Below are positions 54,681-64,000 of a DNA stretch of 64,000 bases, in pieces. This stretch comes from Chionoecetes opilio (taxonomy: Eukaryota; Arthropoda; Malacostraca; Decapoda; Majidae): NCBI GenBank assembly GCA_016584305.1, contig JACEEZ010001253.1, positions 431,001 through 495,000 of the forward strand, read 5' to 3'. Numbering within the stretch: the first letter of the stretch is position 1; each line of letters begins with the position of its first letter. Under the pieces are notes generated by a model, which did no database searches, was not told the DNA's origin, and worked only from the letters and a program-made list of their open reading frames with translations. The position numbers were made by a program, and so were the translations under genes.

Positions 54681-55140
54681 GGCGGGGTGGCAGCACCGTA
54701 ACATAAAGAAGTGGCCACAGCGAGGATGTAAATGTCATATCATAATCATTTTCTTGCTCCTATTTGAGGATTGGCATCCACTTGACGTTTCATGACATTT
54801 ACGGTGCTTGCTGATGTTTTACATCCTCGCTGTGGCCACTTCTTTATGTTATGGTGCTGCCACCCCGCCACGTCCATGAAACATTCCACCCACTTCATCA
54901 CACATCTCCTCGTAACACCCACAATCCTTGATATTTCTTCCTCTGGCCTCTCTGCCTTGTGTAGAGTCACAATAACTTTAATTTGCTCCTTTGTTAGGTC
55001 TTTCTTGCCACCCATTATGAAAATAATGATAGTTATACCAACGCGCGTCTGTTCAAATCACTCGCGGGGAGTGAGGCGATCCTTTTCAAAATGCTTCGTC
55101 TATAATAGGGGAATAGACGCAGAGGCCAGAGGTCCCATGT
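54681..55140 (-). mobile_element. Mariner-like element, inverted-repeat fragment
   Basis: The RTE frame ends in GGCGGGGTGGCAGCACC, TAACATAAAGAAGTGGCC and GAGGATGTAAA. The same block recurs inverted at 54810-54870, giving an about 60-bp stem around a 70-bp spacer. The minus-strand frame across the right stem encodes a transposase start. The 3' boundary is unclear. The structure resembles the doubled 5' ends in the element at 12653-14166. Confidence 0.6.
54746..55015 (-). pseudogene. Mariner/Tc1-type transposase N-terminal fragment
   Basis: ATG at 55015, then GGKKDLTKEQIKVIVTLHKA and ERPEEEISRIVGVTRRCVMK, a helix-turn-helix DNA-binding domain of the Tc1/mariner kind, followed by WVECFMDVAGWQHHNIKKW. 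The frame ends after 89 codons and has no DDE region. Confidence 0.65.
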
Positions 55141-56225
55141 ACTGATATATTTACATTTTTTCCGTTTTCTCGTGCGGGCAACATGGGTGACTATTCACTT
55201 TTTCGCAAATAGTTTTTTTCGTTTACTCCACATAAGCGCCCCTCTCAGTAATGAAAATACTTTCATAGTATCATGAATTACTCACATACATATCCCATAC
55301 ACTTCAATCTCCATGTTAATCACACACAACCTTCGTATATATGAATGAATATCTGTTGAACATATTTATGTTTTATACATGATTATTAAGAACGTGATAA
55401 ATATGAGGTACATCAGTATTGCTGTTCAAGTGAAGTATGATTACAAGAAAGTTACAGCTCTAAGTGGCATAGCATATGTATATAGTAATCTCCGAAAAAT
55501 GTATCAGGAAGATACGCTGCCAGACGTACGATCGCACGGGTGGCTTCCAAGGGAGGGAGGGGGTGTTTGGGATTAAACCCACGTGTGGTAGTCGATAGAA
55601 AGTGGCGTACCTCAGGCATCAACACACTGTGGTAAACATTAATATTTCTTATATACTTTGCTGGTATTCGTCAGTTGATTTATATATATGTATAAATCAA
55701 GAAAGTTCTCTCTGTGAAGGAAATGTTGTATATTTCTGGCTCTTCATACTATAATAATAGGAATATGGGCGCGCAGTGAATCATTTCACAAATGCTTATT
55801 CTACGATTAATATGTCCCATTTTCATTAAAAACATGCGAGAAAATTATCTACATATATTAATGTAACGAAACAGCAACAGAAAAGGTCTAATAATAAAGC
55901 CCGCAGTTGTAAGTTTTTTCAATGAAAAAATACAAATACTGGCGTTGTGTGGCAACCCCAGCTTTCAATGTCTACAGATCTATTGACAAGTGGCATCTGA
56001 ACATTCCTCAACGGTCTTGTTGGACTGCCCGTGCTTTAAACATGCTGCCATATGTAGGATATCTCTCTCAGAAGTCACTAGGCTGCTATAGAGTACATTT
56101 TCAGAATTCCCTTATGGGAGCGTCTGTTATGATGCGGCGAACAATATTTTGGCGCGCTGTGTACATACAAGACAGTCACACATACATCTTGGCACGCCTC
56201 TTAATAAACCTTACACATATTGTTA

Positions 56226-56227
<2 letters not shown>
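55141..56227. other. Stretch without recognised gene
   Basis: AT-rich, no repeat family or coding recognised. The 132-codon plus frame at 55922-56320 runs into the T tract and shows no motif. Confidence 0.5.
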
Positions 56228-56265
<38 letters not shown>

Positions 56266-58690
56266 TCACAAGGAACTGGCCAAGGGCACAACAAAAATGG
56301 GTAACATAAAGCCCGATTAGTTGCCAGTCCCTATAAGGAAGACAGTAAGAGAATAAAATAAAAACAGAGGGGTAGGCCAATTTAGTTCGGGAGGTGTCTT
56401 GTTAATCTTCTTTTGAAAAGATTTAAGTCATAGGAAAGAGGAAAAATAGAAACAGGAAGAGAGTTCCAGAGTTTACCAGTGAAAGGGATGAAAGAGTAAA
56501 TATACTGATTAACTCTTGCATTAGGAAGATGGACAGAATAGGGATGAGAATGAGTAGAAAGTCTTGTGCAGCGAGGCCGCGGGAGTGGGGGAGGCATGCA
56601 GTTAGCAAGTTCAGAAGAGCAGTGAGCATGAAAATAACGGTAGAAGAGAGCAAGAGAAGCAACATTGCGGCGGTGATTTAAGGATTGAAGACAGTCAGTC
56701 AGAGGAGAGGAGTTGATGTGACGAAAAGCTTTTGACTCAACCCTGTTTAGGAGAGCTGTATGAGTGGATCCTCCCCAAACATGTGAGACATACTCCATAC
56801 ATGGGCGGATAAGGCCCCTGTAGAGAGCAAGCAATTGGGAGGGAGAAAAAAAAGGACGCAGACGCCACAGCACACCTAACTTCTTAGAAGCTGTTTTAGC
56901 AAGAGATGAGATGTGAGATTTCCAGTTCAGATTTTTAGTAAAGGATAGTCCTAGAATGTTCATTGTAGAAGAAGGAGACAGTTGAGTGTCATTGAAGAAG
57001 AGAGGATAGTTATCTGGTAGGTTTTGTCGAGTAGATAGGTGAAGAAATTGGGTTTTTGAGGCATTGAACAAAACAAGGTTTGCTTTGCCCCAATCAGAAA
57101 TTATAGAAAGATCAGAAGTTAGGCGCTCGGTGGCATCTCTCCGTGAATCACTTAGTTCCTGTTGAGTTGGACGTCTAATAAACGACGTTGAAAAATGCAG
57201 GGTAGAATCATCAGCGTAGGAGTGGATAGGGCTTTGAGTTAGACTTAGAAGATCATTAATAAATAATCGAAAGAGAGTGGGTGATAGGACAGAACCCTGG
57301 GGAACACCACTATTGATAGATTTAGGAGAAGAACAATGTCCGTCTACAGTAGCTGCAATAGAACGGTTTGAAAGGAAACTTAAAATGAAGGCACAGAGAG
57401 AAGGATAGAAACCGAATGAGGGTAGTTTGGAAGTTAAAGATTTGTGCCAGACTCTATCAAAAGCTTTTGATATGTCAAGGGCAACAGCAAAAGTTTCACC
57501 GAAACCCCTAAAGGAGGATGACCAAGATTCAGTTAGGAAAGCTAGAAGATCGCCAGTAGATCGCCCTTTACGGAAACCGTACTGACGATCAGATAGAAGA
57601 TTGTGAACAGATAGATGCTTAAGAATCTTCTTATTAAGTATAGATTCAAAAACTTTAGAAAGGCAGGAAGTCAAAGCTATAGGACGGTAGTTTGAAGGAT
57701 TAGAACGGTCACCCTTCTTAGGAACAGGTTGGATGTGAGCAAACTTCCAGCAAGAAGGAAAGCTGGAAGTAGATCGACAAAGACGGAAAAGTTTGACCAG
57801 GCAAGGTGCAAGCACAGAAGCACAGTTTTTGAGAACAATAGGAGGGACTCCGTCAGGACCGTAAGCCTTCCGAGGATCTAGGCCAGAAAGGGCAAAGAAA
57901 ACATCATTCCGAAGGATCTTAATGACAGGCATAATATAGTCATAGGGTGGAGAAGGAGGAACAAGCCCTTCATCAGCCAGAGTGGAATTTTTAGCAAATG
58001 TTTGAGGAAAGAGTTCAGCTTTAGAAGTAGATGAGACAGCTGTTGAGCCATCTGGGTGAAGCATAGGAGGGAAAGATGCAGAAGAAAAATTGTTAGAGAT
58101 GTTATTAGCTAGATGCCAGAAGTCACGAGAGGAATTTGATTCAGAAAGATTTTGACATTTTCTATGAATGAAAGAGTTTTTGGTAAGTTGAAGTAAAGAT
58201 TTGGCATGATTACGGGCAGAAATATAAAGGGCATGAATTTCAGGAGATGGATGCTTACGGTACCGTTTGTGAGCCACCTCTCGACAGCATGAGAACAAGC
58301 AAGAGTTAAACCAAGGTTGACGGGCTTTAGGATTAGAGAAAGTATGTGGAATGTACGCCTCCATGACAGAGACTATGACCTCAGTTATGCGCTCTGCACA
58401 AAGAGATGGGTCTTTGACATGGAAGCAGTAATCATTCCATGGAAAATCAGAGTAGTAATGCCTTAGGTCTTCCCACTTAGCTGAGTTGAAGTGCCAGAAG
58501 CACCTCCGCTTAGGTGGGTCCCGAGCGGAGGTGACCGGAGCGATAGGACAGGTTACAGAAATAAGATTGTGATCGGAGGAACCGAACGGAGAGAATAGTT
58601 TCACAGAGTAAGCAGAAGGGTTAGTAGTTAGGAAAAGATAGCAACACTGTTCCACAACGGGGCAACAGCGCACTGCCCCTCAGGCCCTCA
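56228..58690 (-). mobile_element. Jockey/I-like retrotransposon copy C with poly(A) tail
   Basis: The T tract at about 56229-56262 is the minus-strand poly(A) tail, followed by the 3' UTR word TTACATCACAAGGAACTGGCC-like sequence also seen at 22320. The ORF2 at 56382-58673 is uninterrupted. The 5' part ends at 58690, exactly where the LTR of the next gypsy element begins. The missing endonuclease start is therefore due either to 5' truncation or to that insertion. Confidence 0.85.
56382..58673 (-). CDS. Jockey/I-like ORF2: endonuclease end, reverse transcriptase
   Basis: 763-codon open frame. Residues about 25-40 hold the end of the APE-type endonuclease (FGSSDHNLISVTC). The RT spans about residues 290-560: KKGDRSNPSNYRPIALTSCL, YGFRKGRSTGDLLAFLTES, LDISKAFDRVWHKSL, NSGVPQGSVLSPTLFRLFIN and the catalytic HSYADDSTLHF. 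The C-terminus has LLALYRGLIRPCMEYVSHVW and GKLWNSLPVSIFP. It would nick target DNA and copy the element's RNA. The RT part is complete and undamaged, so this copy is young, but the endonuclease lacks its N-terminal half. Copies A and B (22.3-27.8 kb) are older relatives. Confidence 0.9.
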   Translation of the reverse strand: MRCCPVVEQCCYLFLTTNPSAYSVKLFSPFGSSDHNLISVTCPIAPVTSARDPPKRRCFWHFNSAKWEDLRHYYSDFPWNDYCFHVKDPSLCAERITEVIVSVMEAYIPHTFSNPKARQPWFNSCLFSCCREVAHKRYRKHPSPEIHALYISARNHAKSLLQLTKNSFIHRKCQNLSESNSSRDFWHLANNISNNFSSASFPPMLHPDGSTAVSSTSKAELFPQTFAKNSTLADEGLVPPSPPYDYIMPVIKILRNDVFFALSGLDPRKAYGPDGVPPIVLKNCASVLAPCLVKLFRLCRSTSSFPSCWKFAHIQPVPKKGDRSNPSNYRPIALTSCLSKVFESILNKKILKHLSVHNLLSDRQYGFRKGRSTGDLLAFLTESWSSSFRGFGETFAVALDISKAFDRVWHKSLTSKLPSFGFYPSLCAFILSFLSNRSIAATVDGHCSSPKSINSGVPQGSVLSPTLFRLFINDLLSLTQSPIHSYADDSTLHFSTSFIRRPTQQELSDSRRDATERLTSDLSIISDWGKANLVLFNASKTQFLHLSTRQNLPDNYPLFFNDTQLSPSSTMNILGLSFTKNLNWKSHISSLAKTASKKLGVLWRLRPFFSPSQLLALYRGLIRPCMEYVSHVWGGSTHTALLNRVESKAFRHINSSPLTDCLQSLNHRRNVASLALFYRYFHAHCSSELANCMPPPLPRPRCTRLSTHSHPYSVHLPNARVNQYIYSFIPFTGKLWNSLPVSIFPLSYDLNLFKRRLTRHLPN

Positions 58691-58915
58691 TGTAACCAGT
58701 TGCTACCGAGCGCGCGGACAACCCACACCAGATCCTCCCTGGGTGTCCCGATTATCTCTGTTCACTCTTAATAAACCTACGGAAGTAATGCTCGCTTCTC
58801 CCTGGAATAACCTTCCCACAACCACTCCGGTCACCACTGCACAGAGCAATATGGCGCAGTTCGCAGAGATTCTACACAGAGAACGCCGGTAGCAACTCAC
58901 TCACTGCCTCCTCAA
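58691..58915 (+). repeat. Probable 5' LTR of the gypsy element
   Basis: The TG start and the inverted end words AGTTGCTACCG and CGGTAGCAACT (58698-58708 and about 58887-58899) bracket it. AATAAA at 58770-58775 could be the polyadenylation signal. The exact 3' boundary and primer-binding site are not identified, and no second LTR is available for comparison. Confidence 0.5.
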
Positions 58916-59341
58916 CACACCACCGCCGCCCGAAGCGACGAGGCAACTCTTCACCACGACACCACGCTCTTCCCCCGGATTAATTCGTCTTCAGCGACTC
59001 GTGCTCGTGTGCCTGTGAAAATATATACAGCGCGTGGATTGTGTATGACGGTAGGGTTCACCAGTGTTCCTTAAGTGCTCCGTGGAGTGTGTTTAGTGGC
59101 GTGTCCTTTGTACTGGGGTGTTTTGTGAATGTGCCGCCAACCCTCGCTTGTCTCCCTCGTGACCTTGTGCAGCAGCAAGCAGCCCGGCACCCCCCCTCTT
59201 CCCCGCTCTCCACATCACCCATATACACACACGCACAGACACACTCAACCCACATTCTTTTTTTTTGAAGTTTCCACGTACGGTGGTGCTTCCTCATAGT
59301 GTCTTCTGTCTCTCAACATGTCATTCCCCACTGCGTCACCC
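58916..59341 (+). other. Gypsy leader region
   Basis: GC-rich non-coding sequence between the putative LTR and gag. No convincing tRNA complementarity recognised by eye. Confidence 0.4.
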
Positions 59342-60715
59342 GCGATGAGTGGGCCTGATTATGACGAAGAGGAGGAAATCGCTTCCCCCCTTTGAGTCCC
59401 TGGACACCACGCACTCATCTCCGCTGTCCCCAACCCAGCCGAGCGCGGAGCCTCCCGGAGATGCCATGTCATCTCTTCTCCGATACCTGGAAGATTCCCG
59501 CTTATCCAAGAACGCTCGTCGTTCGCAAGAGGACGAGGAGAGATTTAAGCGTGAAGAGGAGAGACGTCGATGTGACAGCGAGGCCAGGAGGAAGGAGAAA
59601 GATGCGCGTTTACAAGTTCTTGTGAAAATGCTGTCCTCAACACAGCCTTCAGCTGGCGCGCGGCACATTCCTGTCCCCCCCAGCCTCCCCCGAAGCTGAT
59701 GCGCGGCCCTACTTGTCGCCTCCTGTCACGGCTCCTGCGACGACCACTACTGCTCGGCTCGTCGCTTCTTCTCCTGTGGCTGTTACGCCCACTTTCGCGC
59801 CTTCTGTAGGCAAGCACGTGGCTCACAGCCCCCCGACGTTACTTGCTGATGCCTCTTTTCAAGTGTTTCGGCAATGGCGTTGACTTTGGCAAGATTTCTC
59901 CACCATGCTGGACTTACAGAAACTGCCACGACAGAAGCAACTCATACAGCTGCAGATGTCTGTGTCACTTGACGTGCAAAGGATCCTAGAGCATACCCTA
60001 GGGATCGCACCCGACACTTCCTTGAGTGTGACAGAGGTCTTGGACACTACAGTCTCACTTTAAGAGCCAATGCAATGAAGCGTTACGTCGCCGTGAACTC
60101 CTGTGTTGTAAACAGGCGGACGGCGAGTCGTTCTCCGATTTCTACGTGCGATTGAAGAACCTGACAGAGGAGGTCGACTTGTGCACTGGTAATGCTATGA
60201 CTTGCGCGGAGATCCAGCTGAAGATGGTGTTACTCATGGGCGTGAGATATGAAGAGCTGATTCAACGCCTTATCTCCCTCGATACAGGCGCCTCTCTCCA
60301 CGACGTGGTCACCTGTTGTCGCTCATTCGAAGCCACCCGCAATACAGCCTCCGCTATTCACTCGTCACCAAGCCAGCTGCGCGCCATGTCAAGCTGTCAA
60401 CCTACAAGAAAGGCAGACGCCACGACAGGACGCCTCATTCACCCCAAATGCCATCTTCAGGTTATCGCGGGAAGACTCAACATAGAACAACGGTTCCTAG
60501 CCCTGCTCACCCCTGCCAGTCTTGTGCGCGTCGACACGGCCCGAAGTGCCCGGCCGGCGCTGCCTCCTGCTACAACTGCAGGCGTCAAGGTCATTGGGCG
60601 GGGACTGACAAGTGTCCCGCCAAAACAGCCCAATGTCGCCTCTGTACCAGGACTGGCCACTACGACAGGTTCTGCCGCAATACGTCTAGTCACGATGGTC
60701 AGGGTGGCGCGTTAA
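59342..60715 (+). pseudogene. Gypsy gag
   Basis: Three frames in series. 59349-59699 has a charged segment (DEERFKREEERRRCDSEAR). About 59850-60065 reads SFQVFRQWR, then a stop, then STMLDLQKLPRQKQLIQLQ and VQRILEHTLGIAPDTSLSV. 60146-60715 reads KNLTEEVDLCTGNAMTCAEI. Coding between the second and third frames (RRRELLCCKQADGESFSDFY) confirms one original gag. Gag forms the particle core. Confidence 0.75.
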
Positions 60716-61293
60716 ACGTTGGTCGCGCATCACCCACTTCAAGACCTAAATACAGCAACTGTCGTAGCGTAACAGATGTCTCACCTTCAAGTGCCATGAC
60801 TCCCACCCCGGTCTGTGTTCACCTGGTGTACGGCGAGTTTACTTCGAGGCTCCAGATGTTACTAGATACAGGCGCCGACGTCACTGTCATCGGCACAAGA
60901 CACCTGCAAATGCTTCACATCCCCCTCAGCAGCCTACAGCCTCTACCGTCCACTACTACGCTGACGGCGGATGGGTCAGAAATGACATCTGCTGTGGGTT
61001 GCTTTTATGCAACTTTACGGCTCCACGGGAAAACTTGTACTGCCAAGATACTGGTGCACGAGGGTATTCAGACGCCTCTCCTCTCCTACAGTCACTGCAT
61101 GGAGCTGGCTATCTTATCACCTGCCTTCCCGAAACCACTATTGGAGGTAAAACACGTCAACAGATGCGCTGAGATGACTCCCTCCTCACACGTCCCCGTC
61201 TGTTGCACGGGCGCACTTCCTGCGCGAGTTCCCGGACGTGTTACTCTCCAAGGCGGATCTCAAGACGGTTGCTCTGAAACCCATGGTAGGTAA
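60316..61293 (+). pseudogene. Gypsy zinc knuckles and aspartic protease
   Basis: 325-codon frame. CYNCRRQGHWAGTDKC and CRLCTRTGHYDRFC are two CCHC knuckles at about residues 85-125. LQMLLDTGADVTVIGTRHLQ at about residue 180 is the protease active site (DTGA), with LLSYSHCMELAIL near the domain end. The tail after about 61210 is out of frame with the RT, so a frameshift separates protease and RT. The start overlaps the gag frame, as expected if this piece is the shifted continuation of gag. Confidence 0.8.
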
Positions 61294-62371
61294 ACCCATG
61301 AGGATTCATGTGAAGGAGAGAGCCGTACCGTTCGCCATTCACACACCGAGGCAGGTTCCCTTCGCTTTCCAGCGTCAAGTTCAGGAGGAACTTGAATCCA
61401 TGACACGTCAGGGGATCATCAAGCCTGCCGGTGACGACCCTTCAAAGTGGTGTCACCCGCTAGTCGTCGTGGCTAAGGATAAAGGGGTGAGACACGGTTG
61501 ACTTGACGAAGCTCAACTCTCAAGTAGCCCGCCCGACACATCCTGCCCCAACTCCATTCGCCACCGTCCGCAGTGTCAACCCGTCAGCGCGTATTTTCAC
61601 CACAGCGGACGCCTGGTGCGGGTACTGGCAGTTGGAACTACACGAGGACGACCAACACCCAACAACCTTTATCACATTATACGGCCGCTTTCAATACTGC
61701 AGAGGTCCCATGGATTTCTCGGCTACCGGTGACGCTTACTGTCTCCGCGGCGACCTGGCCCTGCTGGGTGTAGATAACTGTGTTAAGGTGGTTGACGACA
61801 TTCTCCTCTTCGACGACGACTTCCCCATGCATCTCCAACGTATTCACCAGATGCTCACTAGATGTCGCAAGTACGGGATCACACTTATCAAGGACAAGTT
61901 TGTGGTCGCCGCGCCTAGTGTGAGCTTCTGCGGGTATAACCTCTCAGCTGAAGGCGTGGCCGCGGACGAGGACAGAGTCAGTGCCATCCGGGACTTCGCG
62001 CCTCCCCTAACTTGACTGACCTCCGCTCATTCATTGGCCTGGTGAACCAGCTTTCAGAGTTCACCCCAGCCATCGCCGCTGCCGCCCAGCCACTTCGCCC
62101 CTTGATGAGCCCGAAAAGAACGTTTACGTGGACACCTGATCACGACGAGGCCTTCAGTCGTGTCAAGACAGCACTGCTTCGACCGCCGATTCTCGCTCAC
62201 TTTGACCCAGCACTTCCAGTTATTCTTCAAACTGAAGCCTCTCGCCTCTACGGGCTTGGTTACGCCCTTCTGCAAGACCATGGCCAGGGACGCACATGGC
62301 ACATGGCACAGGGACGTTCAGTGTGGCTCACGATTCCTCGCCGACGCCGAGACCCGCTACGCCACCATTGA
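61212..62371 (+). pseudogene. Gypsy reverse transcriptase and start of RNase H
   Basis: Frame 61238-61501 has VPFAFQRQVQEELESMTRQG and WCHPLVVVAKDKGVR, then a stop. Frame 61503-62015 has TTADAWCGYWQLELHEDDQH, FQYCRGPMDFSATGDAY and VKVVDDILLFDDDFP with an intact catalytic VDD. Frame 62012-62371 has LRSFIGLVNQLSEFTPAIAA and ILAHFDPALPVILQTEASRL, the connection and the start of RNase H with its first acidic position replaced (QTEAS where QTDAS is usual). Confidence 0.8.
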
Positions 62372-63419
62372 ACTCGAGCTGGTCGCCGCCGCCTGGGTCA
62401 TGTCGAAGTGCAGACCTTACTTGATAGGCCTACAGAGCTTCACGTTGATGACGGACCACCGACCCCTGATCCCGATTCTCAACCACTACACCTTGGATGC
62501 GGTTGAGAATCCTCGCCTCCAACGCCTCAAGGAGAAGGTTTCGCCCTACCTGTTCACGGCCGTGTGGCGTGCTGGGAAGCAGCTCTGCATCCCCGATGCC
62601 CTGTCACGAGCCCCAGTTAGCCGCCCCAAGCCAGAGGACGAGATGGTGTGCGCCGAAGCCGCAACACACCTCAGGAGCGTCGTGTCCCTTAACGCCATCA
62701 ACCAAGATCAAGATCCTTCACACCGCGATCCGTTGCATCGAGACGCCGCTAGGACGATACAGAAACTCCGTGCCGCAGCAGCGACGGACCCGTCGTACAC
62801 CCGCCTACGGGACTGCGTGACGTCAGGATTCCCTCCTAATCGGTACACTCTGCACAGCTCTCTACTCCCCTACTGGAAATTCCGTGACTGCCTGTACGCA
62901 GACGGGGAACTGGTCCTGTACGGCCAGAGAATTGTGGTTCCTGCAGCCCACCGCCGCCGCACCCTTGCTCGGCTGCACGACAGTCACCGAGGTGTTGCAG
63001 CCACGAAGCGCCGGGCACAGCAGACTATCTTCTGGCCAGGTATCGATGCCGACATTACCAGCACCGTGCAAGCCTGCGAGCCATGCCAAGACCAGATCTT
63101 ACAGCCCAGTCAGCAACAGGAACCACTACTGTGCGACGACCACCCCTCCAGGTCTTTCGGGTCCGTCTCCGCAGACTTTTTCTCGGTCGCCGGGAAATCG
63201 TTCCTGGTTATCGCGGACAGACTCTCCGGGTGGCCTGTGGTCGTCCCCTGCGGGGCCGATACTACCGCCACGCACACCATAAGGCTCTTCTGCCGGTACT
63301 TCCGGGAAGTTGGTGTCCCGCTCCGCCTCAGGACTGACGGCAGGCCCCAATTCACCAGCACTGACTTCCGGAACTTCATGGAGCGCTGGGGTGTCCACCA
63401 CGCGGTATCCCCAGTCTAA
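62270..63419 (+). pseudogene. Gypsy RNase H end and integrase
   Basis: The frame 62160-63419 is authentic from about 62300 (CGSRFLADAETRYATIELEL, TLMTDHRPLIPIL, IPDALSRAP). The integrase follows: RTLARLHDSHRGVAATKRRA, FWPGIDADITSTVQACEPCQ (HHCC finger), SADFFSVAGKSFLVIADRLS (first Asp) and LRTDGRPQFTSTDFRNFMER (second Asp). It stops at SPV by a one-base shift; the Glu-containing part continues in the next frame. Confidence 0.85.
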
Positions 63420-63873
63420 TGGCCAGGCCGAGGCGGCCGTCAAGTCAGTGAAACACCTCATCCTCAAGACGGCGCCCTCTGGCAACATCGACAGTGAAGA
63501 CTTCGACAGGGGTCTCCTGGAGCTTCGCAACACTCCTAACTTCACGGGACGATCCCTTGCAATGACACTGTATGGCCATCCACTCCGCTCCTGTGTCCCT
63601 GCCCATCCTGAGTCCTTCTCGGAGGAGTGGCAGGCCCGCACAGAGGAATGTGACCGCCGAGCTGTCGCCCGCGCTGAGCAGGTCAAGGCTCAGTACGACC
63701 AGCACACCCGACCCCTTCCCAGGCTGTGTGTCGGCCAGACCGTCCGTATTCAGGACCCAACATCACACCGCTGGGACAAGGTCGGGGTTGTTATGGGCTG
63801 CGGGAAGACAAGGGATTACGAAATGCGTCTTCCTAGTGGGCGTGTCTGGTGGCGAAACCGTCGTTTCCTCTGA
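63380..63873 (+). pseudogene. Gypsy integrase C-terminal part
   Basis: STTRYPQSNGQAEAAVKSVK supplies the catalytic Glu, then RGLLELRNTPNFTGRSLAMT and LYGHPLRSCVPAHPESF. The end reads RVWWRNRRFL and a stop at 63871-63873. The remaining bases to 64000 are untranslated or a further frame toward the 3' LTR. Confidence 0.8.
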
Positions 63874-64000
63874 CCCGTTCCAACCCCTAGTGATGACCCC
63901 CTCCCCCTGATCCCTGTGTTCCCCTGCTCGAACGAGAATATCACGTCCCCTTTAATTCACTCCCCAGTGGCCCCACGCCGGTCTAAGAGGCTCATAGAAA

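Larger units (their letters stand above)
58691..64000 (+). mobile_element. Ty3/gypsy element with conventional PR-RT-RH-INT order
   Basis: Begins TGTAACCAGTTGCTACC at 58691, next to the broken 5' edge of the Jockey/I-like copy. Order: probable LTR and leader, gag (59342-60715 in pieces), zinc knuckles and protease (60316-61293), RT (61212-62015), RNase H (62012-62600), integrase (62600-63873). The 3' LTR lies beyond the window. Frames are broken by at least five frameshifts or stops. GC content is higher than in surrounding DNA. Compare the Gmr1-like element at 30353-37070, which has the other order. Confidence 0.85.

Noticed and set aside
55922..56320. 132-codon plus-strand frame
   Set aside because: It ends in a poly(Phe) run across the poly(A) tail of a minus-strand retrotransposon; no domain.
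59058..59297. Minus-strand frame opposite the gypsy leader
   Set aside because: Cys-rich by composition only; lies in the leader of a plus-strand gypsy element with no motif of its own.

Overview
This window is eukaryotic, repeat-saturated DNA, most likely from a decapod crustacean and probably a crab. That placement is an inference from the mix of elements: RTE-like, Jockey/I-like and CR1/L2-like retrotransposons, a Penelope-like element, a Gmr1-like Ty3/gypsy element, tRNA-derived SINEs, many MITEs and long TA, GA and CA tracts. There are no bacterial features, no CRISPR array, no rRNA and no free-standing tRNA gene.

The only host gene I can support is an axonemal dynein heavy chain on the minus strand. 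Two exons are visible: 42495-~42687 and 17393-17549, which carries the AAA4 P-loop. They join in phase (CG at the donor, G at the acceptor, giving Arg) across a 24,945-bp intron, 17550-42494. The rest of the window is read as this intron plus the two flanking introns or flanks, filled with transposable elements. Element boundaries come from terminal inverted repeats, target-site duplications and, in some cases, a second copy in the window that shows the empty site.

1-17.4 kb: a Helitron-like hairpin end; a minus-strand Jockey-like retrotransposon (ORF1 fairly intact, ORF2 broken) split by a CACTG-ended DNA transposon with a DDE-like ORF; a Helitron-like/TIR composite holding a 2.1-kb CA-rich minisatellite; a palindromic Tc1/mariner derivative that received a TTAA-flanked piggyBac-like MITE; and a Penelope-like element split by a 1.4-kb foldback element with a 7-bp duplication.

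17.5-42.5 kb (dynein intron): several non-LTR retrotransposon pieces, including a CR1-like element inside a Jockey/I-like copy and two such copies head to head; a second foldback element; three PIF/Harbinger-like MITEs; and a Gmr1-like Ty3/gypsy element with integrase upstream of reverse transcriptase. Its integrase is interrupted by an RTE copy, which holds a SINE, which holds a MITE.

42.7-64 kb: further RTE copies, a large inverted-repeat element (about 47.2-52.8 kb) invaded by a tRNA-SINE and by a THAP-encoding DNA transposon, a mariner-like fragment, a nearly uninterrupted Jockey/I-like ORF2, and a conventional Ty3/gypsy element (LTR, gag, PR, RT, RNase H, INT) that runs off the end of the window. 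Almost all coding elements are decayed, so the genes here do not form a pathway. The window is a stratified record of insertions in and around one dynein gene.
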